DNA of 38,368 nt from Pedobacter sp. KBW06. Its GTDB lineage: Bacteria > Bacteroidota > Bacteroidia > Sphingobacteriales > Sphingobacteriaceae. The first letter of the stretch is position 1, and every line of letters begins with the position of its first letter. The DNA is taken from positions 840,391 through 878,758 of the forward strand of contig NZ_QAJL01000003.1 of assembly GCF_003852525.1 (NCBI RefSeq), in the 5' to 3' direction. Below the pieces are notes generated by a model that had not been told where the DNA came from, did no database searches, and saw only the letters and a list, made by a program, of their open reading frames with translations. Positions 1 through 10,166 of the stretch are shown one piece after another. The translations under genes were made by a program, and so were the position numbers.

Positions 1-3000
1 GCGGCATTGGTAATGTACCCAGCACCATGTAATTTCAATGCGGAATTGTAGGTTTCGGTCTGTGTATTCCAATTCTGAGGAGGCGCATCTGCTGCCGTCC
101 ATTCCAGTCCCGTAGGCAATCTCCATCCTGAACCCAGTAACAATACGCAAGGGTCTTTGGCAGGCACCCAATGGCTGCTTTCGCTAATGGTAGATATCCA
201 TGGTGTCCAGGCATTGGATGGCGTACGTGTGGTTCCATCGTGCTGATAGCCCTGAGCCCTGTTAAACTGCCAGTACCAGCCTGAAGCCGCTTCGCCGGCA
301 TCATTAGCTGCTGTTGCCTGACGGTCAGCACCAAGATTTTGTGTGATCCAGCAACGTGGAGCTCCTGAAATATTACTGCTTACCGTCCCATAAGTAATGG
401 TCTTACTCACAGGCGCTCCGTTCAATCCGGCCGCATGTGTGACTGTAAACGGATTACAGATTTTAAAGCTGGCGACTTCTGCACTGTAACCAGTTCCACC
501 TTTGTTAGTCGCGTAAGCACGCACATAATAAGTTGGCCCTTCAGATAAACTGCCAAGTATACTTTTAAAACTGCCTGTTCCCTGCCCTTCGACCGACATC
601 TGGTCATTAATTGTTGGTAGTGCATTTGTGCTGCTCCACACCAGCCCTCTTGCGGTTACAGCTGTTCCTCCATCAGAAATAACCGTTGCCGATCCTTCTG
701 CAGAACTTTCCTTCATCTCTGAGACAGGAATGCTCACGTTACTAAGCATGGGTTTGGTCAGTACAATGGTATCACGAATACAGCGCAATGGCATTCCGTT
801 TGCTTTATAAGTATTGCCATAAGCCCCACTCAATACGGAACTGGTTGAACCTGCCATGATAAGGGCATTTGCGAAATTATAACCACTTGCAACATACTGA
901 TTACTGCTCCAGTAAGCGCCGGATTTCCCACGGGCCTCCGTCAATAAGCCATTCGACTGTCCCAAAAATCCTGCATTGTGCAATTTCAGTTCAGAGTTAT
1001 AGGCATCTGCATCTTTTCCCCAGTTTTGAGGAGCTCCATCTGCCATTGTCCATTCCGTGCTTGTTGGAATCCTCCATCCCCCACCTAAAAGCAGGTTACA
1101 TGGATCGTTTGCCGGGGTCCAATCTGAAATTTCAGAAATATCTGTTTTCCATGGTGTCCAGGCATTGGCAGCCGGAATACGTGTATTGTTATCAAACTCA
1201 TAGCCTTGCGACCGGTTAAACTGAAAGTACCAGCCTGCTGATGCAGTAGTCGCATCGGAAACAGATGCAGCTTGCTGATCTGCCCCCAGATTCTGAGCAA
1301 TCCAGCAACGTGCAGCTCCTGAGATATTGGTAGCCACCGTTTTATAGGTAATCGTTTTATCCAGCGGAGCACCATTTAGTCCCGCTTTATGAATGATTGT
1401 AAACGGAAGACAAATCTTGAAACTTTTTACCTCTGCGCTATATCCTGTGCCGGCACTATTCGTTGCATAAGCGCGGACATAATAAGTTGGTCCCTCAGTC
1501 AGTTCCTTCAAGGATAGTGTAAAAATACCTGTTCCCGCCTGTGTATCTTTGAGCTTTTGATCATTGATGGTTGGGACAGGATTTTTGGTACTCCAGACCA
1601 GACCGCGTTCTGTCACTTCTGCTTTTCCATCGGAGGTCACTTCTGCCGACCCATCGGCTGCAACATCCGTCATATTGGAAATTTTAACATTGCTTACTGA
1701 AGGTGGTATTGCTGGTGTATTTAAGCTGTCCAATGCCCCATAAGCAGTACCCACACTATTTGTAGCATATGCCCTGAAATAATATTTAGTAGCGATGAGC
1801 AGTCCTGTCATTTTACTTACAAAACTACCTTTACCCTGTCCATCACTGGTTTTCGTACCCAGTAAAATGGTTGGATCTTTCAGGGTGCTCCAGCAAATTC
1901 CACGGGAGGTCACGGACGAACCTCCATCGCTGCTGATCTCTCCACCGGTTATCGCCGAAGCAACCAGGATCTCCGTTGCCGGAGTAGTTGTCAACTTTGG
2001 AAGATCCAATGTAGTCAGGCTATCCAGGTTACCATAACTGGTTCCCAGGCTATTTGTTGCATATGCGCGGATGTAATATTTTGTACCGCTAACCAGGTCC
2101 TTGATATTGGTCACGAAACCGGAAAGCCCGGCACCATCCACAGATTTTGTTGTCACTGCGGTTGTCGGATTCGTTTCTGTGCTCCAGCAAAGTCCTCTTG
2201 CTGTAACCGGCATTCCTCCATCACTGCCTACAAAACCACCGGAAACCGCAGAATTGCTCAGAATGGAGGTGGGTTTATTTGTCGTCACGGTTGGCAGGGT
2301 CGGTGTGGTAAAGCTGGCAGGTGCCGGACTAAACCCTGTGCCTGCAACATTCACTGCATAAGCCCAGAAATAATACCTTGTACCCTCTGTCAGGCTATTG
2401 ATGCTCATGCTAAAGGGCGCTGTTGTTCCTACCGAAATCAAACTGTCCGGATGTAAAGGCAATACCGGTGTTTTAGCCAGCTTACTCCAATAGAATCCAC
2501 GGTCAGTAACTTCATCCCCACCGTTTTTCGTTACGCTTGCCGATCCGTCCGTACCTGTCATTGTCGGCTTGCTCAGCGTTACCATACTCACCGTAGGAAG
2601 TGCGGCAAGGGTCACAAAACTCAGTTCATTACCATAAATTGTTCCTTTCAGATTGGTCGCATAAGCACGGACATAATATTTGGTTCCCGGTGTTAATCCT
2701 GACAAAGGAATAGAAAAATTACCGATGCCACCTGCAGCATGCTGCAGATATGATCCGGCAAGGATCACCGGGTTCGGATTCAGGCTCCAGCAAACTCCGC
2801 GCGCGGTTACCGGCATGCCGCCATCGTCAGTAATGTCCCCGCCAGCGACGGCAGCGACGCTGCTGATCCCGCTTACCGCATTGGTAAGGATTGTTGGCAA
2901 CATCACTTCCAGGCTGCTAAAGGCCACTTCACTACCATAAGTAGTCCCTACCGCATTTGTAGCATACGCCCGTACATAATAGGTCGTTTTATCCGTCAAT

Positions 3001-6000
3001 CCTTTGAGTTGCGCCACAAATTTACCGATGCCCGTGGTGGTATTGTCTACAGTTTTGGTACTCAGCGCAATGGTTGGATTACCTGTGGTATTCCAGGTTA
3101 CCCCTCTGCTGAGGATCGGTGTTCTTCCATCATCGGTAATATCGCCCCCACTGATCGCACTGGTTGCTTTAACATCAGTTGCCATTGCCGTCACGGTCAA
3201 TGTCGGATAGGCATTGGTCAGGAAGCTGTGTTCCAAACCATAAGCTACTCCTATTTTATTTTGAGCATAAGCCCTTACATAGTACAAAGTATTTGGAGAC
3301 AGACCAGTCATCAGCCCTGTAAATGGATCTAAACCTAAACCACTATTTGTTCTGCTGTCATTAATTGTCGGATTGGTTTTGGTACTCCAGCATAAACCTT
3401 TAAGGGTAATGTCTGCCCCTCCATCACTGGTGATGGCCCCACCGCTTTTGGCACTGTATCCGGTCAGATCAGTGACTTCAGTAGTTGTCAATATCGGTGC
3501 TGTCGGGAACAAAGTTACGGTAACCTGGTTTCCGTAAGCCGTTCCTGCGCTATTGCTGGCATAAGCACGTACATAATAAGCCATGCTTAAATTTAAGCCG
3601 GTCACTTCGCTGGTAAAAATCCCTGTTCCCGTACCGTTGCTTGTTCTCTTCTGAGTTTCGGCATCCGGATTAAAATTACGGTCCAGACTCCATACCACCC
3701 CCCTTGAAGTGATTGCGGCGCCTCCATCTTTACTGATGTTTCCACCTGTAGTCGCAGAAGATTTTGAAGAAGGAGTAATATAAGTTGTGGTCAGTGTAGG
3801 CAGGATCGCAGGTGTAGTAAAAGTCCGTTCATCCCCATATGCTGTTCCCTGATTATTGGTTGCATAAGCCCGTACATAATATAAAGTTACCGGTTCCAGC
3901 TTTGTGATGGAACTTCTAAAGCTGTTTTCTGTTCCACTATCATGGCTTGTCTGCTGAGGTGTTCCTAATGCAGGGTTTGGCCTGGTGCTCCATACCACTC
4001 CCTGATTGGTTACCGGTGTACCTCCGTTACTCAGTACGGTTCCCCCGCCTGTTGCCGTAATCCCTGCGGAAGAAACAGCCACTGCAGCGGTGGTTACTGT
4101 CGGAATAATAAAGGTCGTAAAGGACTGTTCATTTCCATAGGCTATACCCACACTGTTCAGGGCATAGGCCCTCACATAATAATTGGTACCCGGTTGCAGA
4201 CTGGTCATATTGCTGCTAAAACCTCCATTACCCGTTCCCGGCAGCAAGGTTTTATTTCCGGCTAAAGTATCCGGTCTGAATCCCGACTGTGTACTCCATA
4301 CCAATCCCCTTGTCGTAACCACTGCACCGCCATTATCGGAGATATCTCCTCCCGACCAGGCCGTAGTTCCGCCGATTCCGGTAACCGCTCTGGTGCTTAA
4401 AGTAGCCAGCACCGGAGGATCAGTGATAAAGCTCAGCAGGTTTCCATAACTCGTTCCGGCCACATTGGTGGCATAGGCCTGAACATAATAGGTGGTATTG
4501 GCTTTTAAATTTTTAAGCGTGCTTGAATAAACACCTGCCCTGCTGCCATTGCTCGTTCTGTTGACGGTAACCGTATCCGGATTGAAGACCGGCACTTCGC
4601 TCCATACCACACCCCGGGTATAGACATTCGAACCGCCTTCATCAGAAATATCACCACCACTAAGACCGGAAGTGCTTCCTGTTGGGCGGGCAAATACGGT
4701 GGTCAATACCGGAAGCTGAGGAGTAATGAAACTTACCGTATTGCCATAGGCGATACCGGCACTATTGACCACATAAGCACGTACATAATAAGTAGTATGC
4801 TGTTTTAAGCCCTTTAACTGTGCAGTAAAGCTTCCCGTAAAATAACCTGTTTCTGCCGTTTTATTCAGCGTAATGGTATCCGGGTTAAAATCAGGCTGGA
4901 TGCTCCAATATACCCCTCTTGTAGTCACAACCGCACCACCATGGGTTAAAATCTTACCCCCGCTTTTGGCAGTTGTGGTAGAAGTCGCTTCTGCTGCCTC
5001 TGTGATTACTGTTGCCAGAACCGGAGGAAGTGTGGTAAAGCTTTCGGTTTCCCCGTAAGCAGTTCCCACAGCATTTGTCGCATAAGCGCGGACATAATAT
5101 TTCGTGCTTCCCAGCAATTCGCCGATTTTATTTGCAAAGCTGCCCATTCCAATTGCATTTGAAGTATGGTCATTTGTCAGGACCGGATTTCCCGTGGTAT
5201 TCCAGCAAAGGCCACTGGCTACAACTTCAGTTCCCCCATTGTCAGAAATGTTTCCACCGGCAAGCGCTTCTGTACTCGTCACCGTTCCCTGCGGAATGGC
5301 GGTGGTGCTCACTAAAGGCAGATTGAAAGTCGTAAAACGTTCTTCATTCGGAGCATAAGAAATGCCCGCGCTATTGGTTGCAAAAGCCCTTACATAATAG
5401 GTCATTCCTGGTAAAAGGTCTTCCATCGTCATGGCAAAACTCTGGTTTCCAAATTCTGTTATCCTTCGCGTGGCCGCCGCTTCAGGGTCAAAACCGCTGC
5501 TCGTACTCCAGACCAAACCACGATCCGTAATTGCTGCTCCCCCATTGTGCAGAATCGTCCCGCCGCTGATTCCGGTGATTCCTTTCAGTCCACTTCTGGC
5601 AGGAGTGGTATTCAGTTTTGCCAATACCGGCGGTGCCGTTACAAATGACTCGACCTGTCCATAAACAGTCCCTGCGCTATTGGTTGCATAGGCGCGGATA
5701 TAATATTTTGTACTTCCAAATAAGTCTTTTAATCCATGAATAAAGTTTCCGATTCCAGGTCCGCTGCTGGTATGTGGATCTTCGATCGTCGGTAAACCGG
5801 CGGTACTCCAGCAAATCCCGCTCGCGCTTACTGCGGTACCACCATCACTGCTGATGTTCCCGCCGCTGTTTGCGGTATTTGCTGTAATTGCTGTTGCAGG
5901 TAAAGTCGTCAGCGTGGCTGTAGTAGCCGTCGTAAAGATCAGTTCATTTCCATAAGCCACCCCGATCTCATTTGCCGCATAAGCACGGACATGGTATTTG

Positions 6001-9000
6001 GTAAGTGGGCTTAAGCCAGTCATGAATGTAGAGAAAGTTCCTTTTCCGGAACCGCTTTCCTTAGCGCCGTCTGTAATCGTTGGATCGGCACTGGTACTCC
6101 AGCAGATCCCTCTTGAACTTACCGGACTTCCTCCTTCGTCAGAGAGCTCTCCGTTAGCCATAGCCGTTACGCCACCAATCTGATCTATCGACACGGTACT
6201 TACCGTTGCCAGTCCCGGAGGCGCGGTGACAAATGTTTCTGTATTTCCATAAACAGTAACCGAATTATTGCCTGCATAAGCACGGACATAGTATTTTGTA
6301 CTTCCCGTTAATCCGGTCATTCTGATTACAAAATTTTCCGAAGCAGTTCCGCTACTGGTTAAGAAATCTGAGGTAGTCGGATTTGGACTCGTGCTCCAGC
6401 ACAGACCACGATGGGTAATGCCGGCGCTTCCCGAAACAAGGATTGCGCCACCGCTCTCAGCAGTACTATTGGTCACGAGGGTAACCGGAAGCGTCATCAG
6501 ACTGATGTTTAACGGGGTGATGAAGCTCTTTTCCACGGTATAAGCGGTGCCTTCGCTGTTCGTTGCGTATCCTTTTGCATAGTATACTGTTCCCGGTGTT
6601 AAACCGCTCAGCTGTGTTCTGAAGTTCCCAATGTCATTTGGATTTACAGTAGACGATTCTGCATTCAGGTAATTGATCCTGTCGCTGCTATAAGCAATTC
6701 CTTTGGAAAGGATTTTTGCCCCTCCGTTGTTGAGCATCGTGACATCTCCGGTAACCTGGGTATCGGTAATATTGTAAACAGCAAGTGAAGAAGAAGCCAG
6801 CACAGGAGGCTGAGGTGCTGAGGTATGGAATTCCAGCAAATCACCATAAGCAGTTCCAAACCTGTTTGTCGCATAAGCGCGGACATAATAGGTGGTATTT
6901 CCCATTAAGTTTTTTATGAAACTCTGGAACGTTCCTGTAGCAGCACCATCAATGGTCATTCCTGCCGCAGGATCATCTGCCGGATCTCCGGTGATGCTCC
7001 AATGGATTCCTCTGGCAGTAATGTCTGCGATGCCGTTGGAGGAAACCATACCACCACCCGTTGCCGTCATATTGGTGATTGCTGTAACTGCTTGTGTGCT
7101 CACCAAAGGGAGCTCAGGAATCAGGCTAAAGGTCTTATCCTCGCCATAAACAGTGCCGACTATATTGGTCGCATAAGCCCTCATGTGATAGACTGTATTC
7201 GGTAGCAAGCCACTAAGCACCGTACTAAAAATTCCTGTGCCATTTCCATTGGTACTAACCGAGCCATTTCCAATGGCAGGATTTGGTTCAGTGCCCCAGC
7301 AAATGCCACGGGCTACCACTTGTGCCCCTCCATCCTGAAGCACCTGACCTCCTGCTTTTGCAGTGTTGTTAAAGAAAGAACCTGCAGATAAGGTCCGTAC
7401 TACCGGATAATCTGCGGTACTGAAAACTTCCTGGTTTCCGTAAGATACACCCACATCATTTACCGCATAAGAACGTACATAATAGGTTGTTCCCGGAACA
7501 AGGCCCTCCATTGGGAGCGTAAAATAGCCAATTCCCTCTCCTGACATGACCTGCTCATTTTTTGTCGGAAGATCCATTGTCGGAAGCGCCTCTTTACTCC
7601 AGCAAATCCCACGCAGGCTGATCGATGAACCTCCGTTATGAATGATCAGCCCGCCGCTGAACGCAGTGATTCCGGTAATCGAATTCACTTTTTCTGTCGT
7701 AATTCTCGCTAATGAATTGGTAATAAAACTCGTTTCACTGGTATAGGAAGTTCCGGCACTATTGGTTGCATAGCCTTTGGCATAATAAGTTGTTCCCGGT
7801 ATAAGATTCGTCAGATTCGCGATAAAGACCCCAATATCAGTTGGGTTTACCGTAGCTGATGTTCCATGAATCCAGCTGATGCGGTCGGTACTCCATGCAA
7901 ACCCCTTGCTGGTAACAACCGCACCTCCGTTATTCAGGATATTTACGCTTCCTTTTGCCGAGTTATTGGTCACATCGGTCACGCTGACTGTAGCCGAACT
8001 CAACAAGGGAGGTACTGCCGGAGGCGTGGTGAACTGCAGTAAATTACCATAAGCAATTCCCTGGGTATTCACCGCATAGGCCCTGACATAATAGGTGGTA
8101 TTTCCAAGCAGTCCTACAATTGAACTTGGGAAGAGGCCTACGCCATAACCATCATTCGTAATCACCGCATCCTTATCATCCAGCGGATCTCCTTTTACGC
8201 TCCAGCGGATTCCACGTGCAGAAACCGGACTTCCCCCATCATTCGTAATGTCTCCGCCGCTAAACGCAGTGATGCTGGAAATGTCAGTTATCGGAAGGGT
8301 AATGATCGTTGCCAGATCAAAAACAGTTTTAAAAATCAGGTCTTCCCCATAAACGGTTCCCTGGCTATTCGTTGCATATGCCCGGACATGATAGATCGTA
8401 TTTGGCATCAGGTCCTTCATCGTTCCGGTAAAAACCCCCAGACCGCTACCTGTTAATGCCGTACTTGTTTTTGTGCTCAGTGAAATATCCGGGTTGGCAT
8501 TTGTGCTCCAGCAAAGACCAACAACACTAAAATCTGACCCCGCATTGCTAATGGCATTTCCGTTTCCAACAGCCTTAGTCCCCTTAATGTCTGTTACGGC
8601 CAGTGTAAGCACTTCTGCCGCACACCTTAAATTCTGCCAGGCGTTTCCGTCATAATAACGGATCAAACGCGATACCGAATTGATATAAAACGCCCCTTTA
8701 CTTACCGTAGCTGCTGCCGGGTCATTGCCCAGCACCGGAAGTTTGAACGCTTTCAGGTCTTTCCCTGCCGCGAAGCCTTTATTTTCTGAAAAATTACTCT
8801 TTTGAAGGTCCTGAATTTTAGCCCAACCCAGCCCATCATATATCATGGCCGATTTATTGGTGGAAGAGTAATAAATGACCCCTTGTTCCCTTGCCTGTTC
8901 AGGATGACTGCTCAGTACCGGCAAATAGGAAATCCCCTCTTTTACCATGAAATAATCTTCTGCAGTCACCGTGCCGATAGTATTCGTACACAAGCTTTCC

Positions 9001-9200
9001 CAGGCCATCCCGGTATAGATCAGTGGTTTTTCCTGAACCGTACTGTAAATGAGCATCCCCGTTTTAGGTTGCGGGATGCTCGTCTGATCCAGAACCGCCA
9101 AAGTCGGAATTCCATTTAAAACACTAAAATGACGTTGTCCGGAAGCAGAATTTCCGATAAACAGTAAACATAAAAACGCGGAATAAAGGAAACTTTTCAA
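1..9200 (-). CDS. Giant secreted repeat protein with FISUMP domains (partial, C-terminus outside window)
   Basis: An uninterrupted frame runs from 9200 to the window edge (3066 codons visible). The start is TTG at 9198-9200, directly before a typical Sec signal peptide (LKSFLYSAFLCLLFIGNSAS-GQ). The only upstream in-frame ATG is followed at once by a stop, and the first downstream ATG would lose the signal. Residues about 24-190 hold three related modules of the type G-x-x-Y-x(5)-L-x-x-Y-D/N-G-x-x-W. About 25 fibronectin-III-like repeats of 95-100 residues follow, each ending in a motif like YYVRAYATNSxGTxYG. A FISUMP domain (about 790-1415; NLGADQQ, NRSQGY, GWRIPTSTEW) precedes the last repeat, and a second FISUMP starts near 460 and is cut by the edge. 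It is a paralogue of the 12457-20913 gene. By analogy it should stop roughly 130 bp beyond the window. A surface adhesin or filament role is inferred; no enzyme motif is seen. Confidence 0.93.
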   Translation of the reverse strand, partial: MKSFLYSAFLCLLFIGNSASGQRHFSVLNGIPTLAVLDQTSIPQPKTGMLIYSTVQEKPLIYTGMAWESLCTNTIGTVTAEDYFMVKEGISYLPVLSSHPEQAREQGVIYYSSTNKSAMIYDGLGWAKIQDLQKSNFSENKGFAAGKDLKAFKLPVLGNDPAAATVSKGAFYINSVSRLIRYYDGNAWQNLRCAAEVLTLAVTDIKGTKAVGNGNAISNAGSDFSVVGLCWSTNANPDISLSTKTSTALTGSGLGVFTGTMKDLMPNTIYHVRAYATNSQGTVYGEDLIFKTVFDLATIITLPITDISSITAFSGGDITNDGGSPVSARGIRWSVKGDPLDDKDAVITNDGYGVGLFPSSIVGLLGNTTYYVRAYAVNTQGIAYGNLLQFTTPPAVPPLLSSATVSVTDVTNNSAKGSVNILNNGGAVVTSKGFAWSTDRISWIHGTSATVNPTDIGVFIANLTNLIPGTTYYAKGYATNSAGTSYTSETSFITNSLARITTEKVNSITGITAFSGGLIIHNGGSSISLRGICWSKEALPTMDLPTKNEQVMSGEGIGYFTLPMEGLVPGTTYYVRSYAVNDVGVSYGNQEVFSTADYPVVRTLSAGSFFNNTAKAGGQVLQDGGAQVVARGICWGTEPNPAIGNGSVSTNGNGTGIFSTVLSGLLPNTVYHMRAYATNIVGTVYGEDKTFSLIPELPLVSTQAVTAITNMTATGGGMVSSNGIADITARGIHWSITGDPADDPAAGMTIDGAATGTFQSFIKNLMGNTTYYVRAYATNRFGTAYGDLLEFHTSAPQPPVLASSSLAVYNITDTQVTGDVTMLNNGGAKILSKGIAYSSDRINYLNAESSTVNPNDIGNFRTQLSGLTPGTVYYAKGYATNSEGTAYTVEKSFITPLNISLMTLPVTLVTNSTAESGGAILVSGSAGITHRGLCWSTSPNPTTSDFLTSSGTASENFVIRMTGLTGSTKYYVRAYAGNNSVTVYGNTETFVTAPPGLATVSTVSIDQIGGVTAMANGELSDEGGSPVSSRGICWSTSADPTITDGAKESGSGKGTFSTFMTGLSPLTKYHVRAYAANEIGVAYGNELIFTTATTATLTTLPATAITANTANSGGNISSDGGTAVSASGICWSTAGLPTIEDPHTSSGPGIGNFIHGLKDLFGSTKYYIRAYATNSAGTVYGQVESFVTAPPVLAKLNTTPARSGLKGITGISGGTILHNGGAAITDRGLVWSTSSGFDPEAAATRRITEFGNQSFAMTMEDLLPGMTYYVRAFATNSAGISYAPNEERFTTFNLPLVSTTAIPQGTVTSTEALAGGNISDNGGTEVVASGLCWNTTGNPVLTNDHTSNAIGMGSFANKIGELLGSTKYYVRAYATNAVGTAYGETESFTTLPPVLATVITEAAEATSTTTAKSGGKILTHGGAVVTTRGVYWSIQPDFNPDTITLNKTAETGYFTGSFTAQLKGLKQHTTYYVRAYVVNSAGIAYGNTVSFITPQLPVLTTVFARPTGSTSGLSGGDISDEGGSNVYTRGVVWSEVPVFNPDTVTVNRTSNGSRAGVYSSTLKNLKANTTYYVQAYATNVAGTSYGNLLSFITDPPVLATLSTRAVTGIGGTTAWSGGDISDNGGAVVTTRGLVWSTQSGFRPDTLAGNKTLLPGTGNGGFSSNMTSLQPGTNYYVRAYALNSVGIAYGNEQSFTTFIIPTVTTAAVAVSSAGITATGGGTVLSNGGTPVTNQGVVWSTRPNPALGTPQQTSHDSGTENSFRSSITKLEPVTLYYVRAYATNNQGTAYGDERTFTTPAILPTLTTTYITPSSKSSATTGGNISKDGGAAITSRGVVWSLDRNFNPDAETQKRTSNGTGTGIFTSEVTGLNLSMAYYVRAYASNSAGTAYGNQVTVTLFPTAPILTTTEVTDLTGYSAKSGGAITSDGGADITLKGLCWSTKTNPTINDSRTNSGLGLDPFTGLMTGLSPNTLYYVRAYAQNKIGVAYGLEHSFLTNAYPTLTVTAMATDVKATSAISGGDITDDGRTPILSRGVTWNTTGNPTIALSTKTVDNTTTGIGKFVAQLKGLTDKTTYYVRAYATNAVGTTYGSEVAFSSLEVMLPTILTNAVSGISSVAAVAGGDITDDGGMPVTARGVCWSLNPNPVILAGSYLQHAAGGIGNFSIPLSGLTPGTKYYVRAYATNLKGTIYGNELSFVTLAALPTVSMVTLSKPTMTGTDGSASVTKNGGDEVTDRGFYWSKLAKTPVLPLHPDSLISVGTTAPFSMSINSLTEGTRYYFWAYAVNVAGTGFSPAPASFTTPTLPTVTTNKPTSILSNSAVSGGFVGSDGGMPVTARGLCWSTETNPTTAVTTKSVDGAGLSGFVTNIKDLVSGTKYYIRAYATNSLGTSYGNLDSLTTLDLPKLTTTPATEILVASAITGGEISSDGGSSVTSRGICWSTLKDPTILLGTKTSDGQGKGSFVSKMTGLLIATKYYFRAYATNSVGTAYGALDSLNTPAIPPSVSNVKISNMTDVAADGSAEVTSDGKAEVTERGLVWSTKNPVPTINDQKLKDTQAGTGIFTLSLKELTEGPTYYVRAYATNSAGTGYSAEVKSFKICLPFTIIHKAGLNGAPLDKTITYKTVATNISGAARCWIAQNLGADQQAASVSDATTASAGWYFQFNRSQGYEFDNNTRIPAANAWTPWKTDISEISDWTPANDPCNLLLGGGWRIPTSTEWTMADGAPQNWGKDADAYNSELKLHNAGFLGQSNGLLTEARGKSGAYWSSNQYVASGYNFANALIMAGSTSSVLSGAYGNTYKANGMPLRCIRDTIVLTKPMLSNVSIPVSEMKESSAEGSATVISDGGTAVTARGLVWSSTNALPTINDQMSVEGQGTGSFKSILGSLSEGPTYYVRAYATNKGGTGYSAEVASFKICNPFTVTHAAGLNGAPVSKTITYGTVSSNISGAPRCWITQNLGADRQATAANDAGEAASGWYWQFNRAQGYQHDGTTRTPSNAWTPWISTISESSHWVPAKDPCVLLLGSGWRLPTGLEWTAADAPPQNWNTQTETYNSALKLHGAGYITNA
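1420..8625 (-). repeat. Tandem array of 24 Fn3-like repeats (left giant)
   Basis: Same repeat family and period as the array at 13970-20315, in the same orientation. A 25th copy lies between the two FISUMP domains at about 465-775. Confidence 0.92.
6218..8622 (-). repeat. Internal duplication of a four-repeat block, period about 1.2 kb
   Basis: Repeats 1-4 (about 7420-8622) and 5-8 (about 6218-7419) match in order. The distinctive YHVRAYA/YHMRAYA, YYVRAYA...GDP, and STVNPTDIG/STVNPNDIG...YYAKGYATNS units recur at a constant spacing of about 1200 bases. The paralogue has only one such block. Confidence 0.7.
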
Positions 9201-9241
9201 TACGGTAAGCGGTTGGCTATTGTTAATTTATCAAGACATTC

Positions 9242-10147
9242 TTATTTCTGTTTGTTGAACAGATTGATCTTTAAATTAAGCTCAAAATCAGCTCCTGTCC
9301 GCTGGCGCTCTCCTGCAAGCTGACTCGTATAAAGGCCTTGAATCAGAAACTTATCATAGCTGAGGCCGATGCCAAAAGTGCTGCTCTTGTCGCTATGGTA
9401 CATGCCCATAAAGGAAAGAATGTTATTTTCCAGTTTCAGATTGGTCCCCAGATCCCAGATGTTATCGATGTCTTTGGCCCCCCTGAAACTGATCTTTGGT
9501 TCTATGGACACCACATCCAGTGCCGTTCCTATTTTATAGGAAACCGCCATAAAGTAAGTAGATCCATCTACGGAATTCTGATCGTCCTTTTGCAGGAATT
9601 TCTTTAAGTTGGGCAATGCCGCCTGCAGGGTAAACCGCTGATCGGTATAGGCAATCCCGAAATCTCCATCTACAAAAGCCTTGCGCTGGTTAAAGCGCTC
9701 TGCCGGCATGTCATCAGGGGTAGCGATAATGTTCTGCATATCCAGGCGTTCTTTCATCACCCCCAGGGAAATCCCGAAATGCAGGTTCCTGCTGTCGCCA
9801 TTCAATGGCAGGTGATAGGCATAAGTTCCCATTACACGCGTCCGGCCAATCAGACCAGCCTTATCATTATAGACAGATAGCCCTACCCCTACTTTATCAT
9901 ACTGGTAATCAGCAGTCGCCACCATCGTTACCGGAGAGCCCGGAATGGACCTCCATTGATTGCGGTAGCCGATATTGATGTTCAGACCCTGGTTGATTCC
10001 CGCAAATGCCGGATTGCTGAGGTATTGGTTTTCGTAGTACTGGTTTCCCATTGGCCTGATCTGTGCCTTTAAGGAAATGGTGATGGTAAGCAGGCTGATG
10101 GTCAGAAAGGCGGTAAGCAAAACTTTGTGCCCTGTTAATTTTGTCAT
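9242..10147 (-). CDS. PorP/SprF-family type IX secretion-associated outer-membrane protein
   Basis: A 301-residue protein with an N-terminal signal peptide (hydrophobic residues about 10-27, ending SLKAQ). The family hallmark QYLSNPAFAG follows near residue 40, and the rest is alternating beta strands suited to an outer-membrane barrel. PorP/SprF proteins accompany cargo with CHU_C-type sorting domains; in Flavobacterium, SprF is required for export of the giant adhesin SprB. Here the gene lies 19 bases after a CHU_C protein and 41 bases before a giant repeat protein, the arrangement expected for a cargo-specific type IX helper. I chose ATG at 10147; an in-frame TTG at 10153 would add two residues. 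Family assignment is firm; the partner is inferred from position. Confidence 0.9.
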   Translation of the reverse strand: MTKLTGHKVLLTAFLTISLLTITISLKAQIRPMGNQYYENQYLSNPAFAGINQGLNINIGYRNQWRSIPGSPVTMVATADYQYDKVGVGLSVYNDKAGLIGRTRVMGTYAYHLPLNGDSRNLHFGISLGVMKERLDMQNIIATPDDMPAERFNQRKAFVDGDFGIAYTDQRFTLQAALPNLKKFLQKDDQNSVDGSTYFMAVSYKIGTALDVVSIEPKISFRGAKDIDNIWDLGTNLKLENNILSFMGMYHSDKSSTFGIGLSYDKFLIQGLYTSQLAGERQRTGADFELNLKINLFNKQK

Positions 10148-10166
10148 TATCAATTCTTTTAGCTAA

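Noticed and set aside
1..9200. Regularly spaced repeats as a CRISPR array
   Set aside because: The period is about 300 bases, the units are diverged, and an open reading frame runs through all of them.
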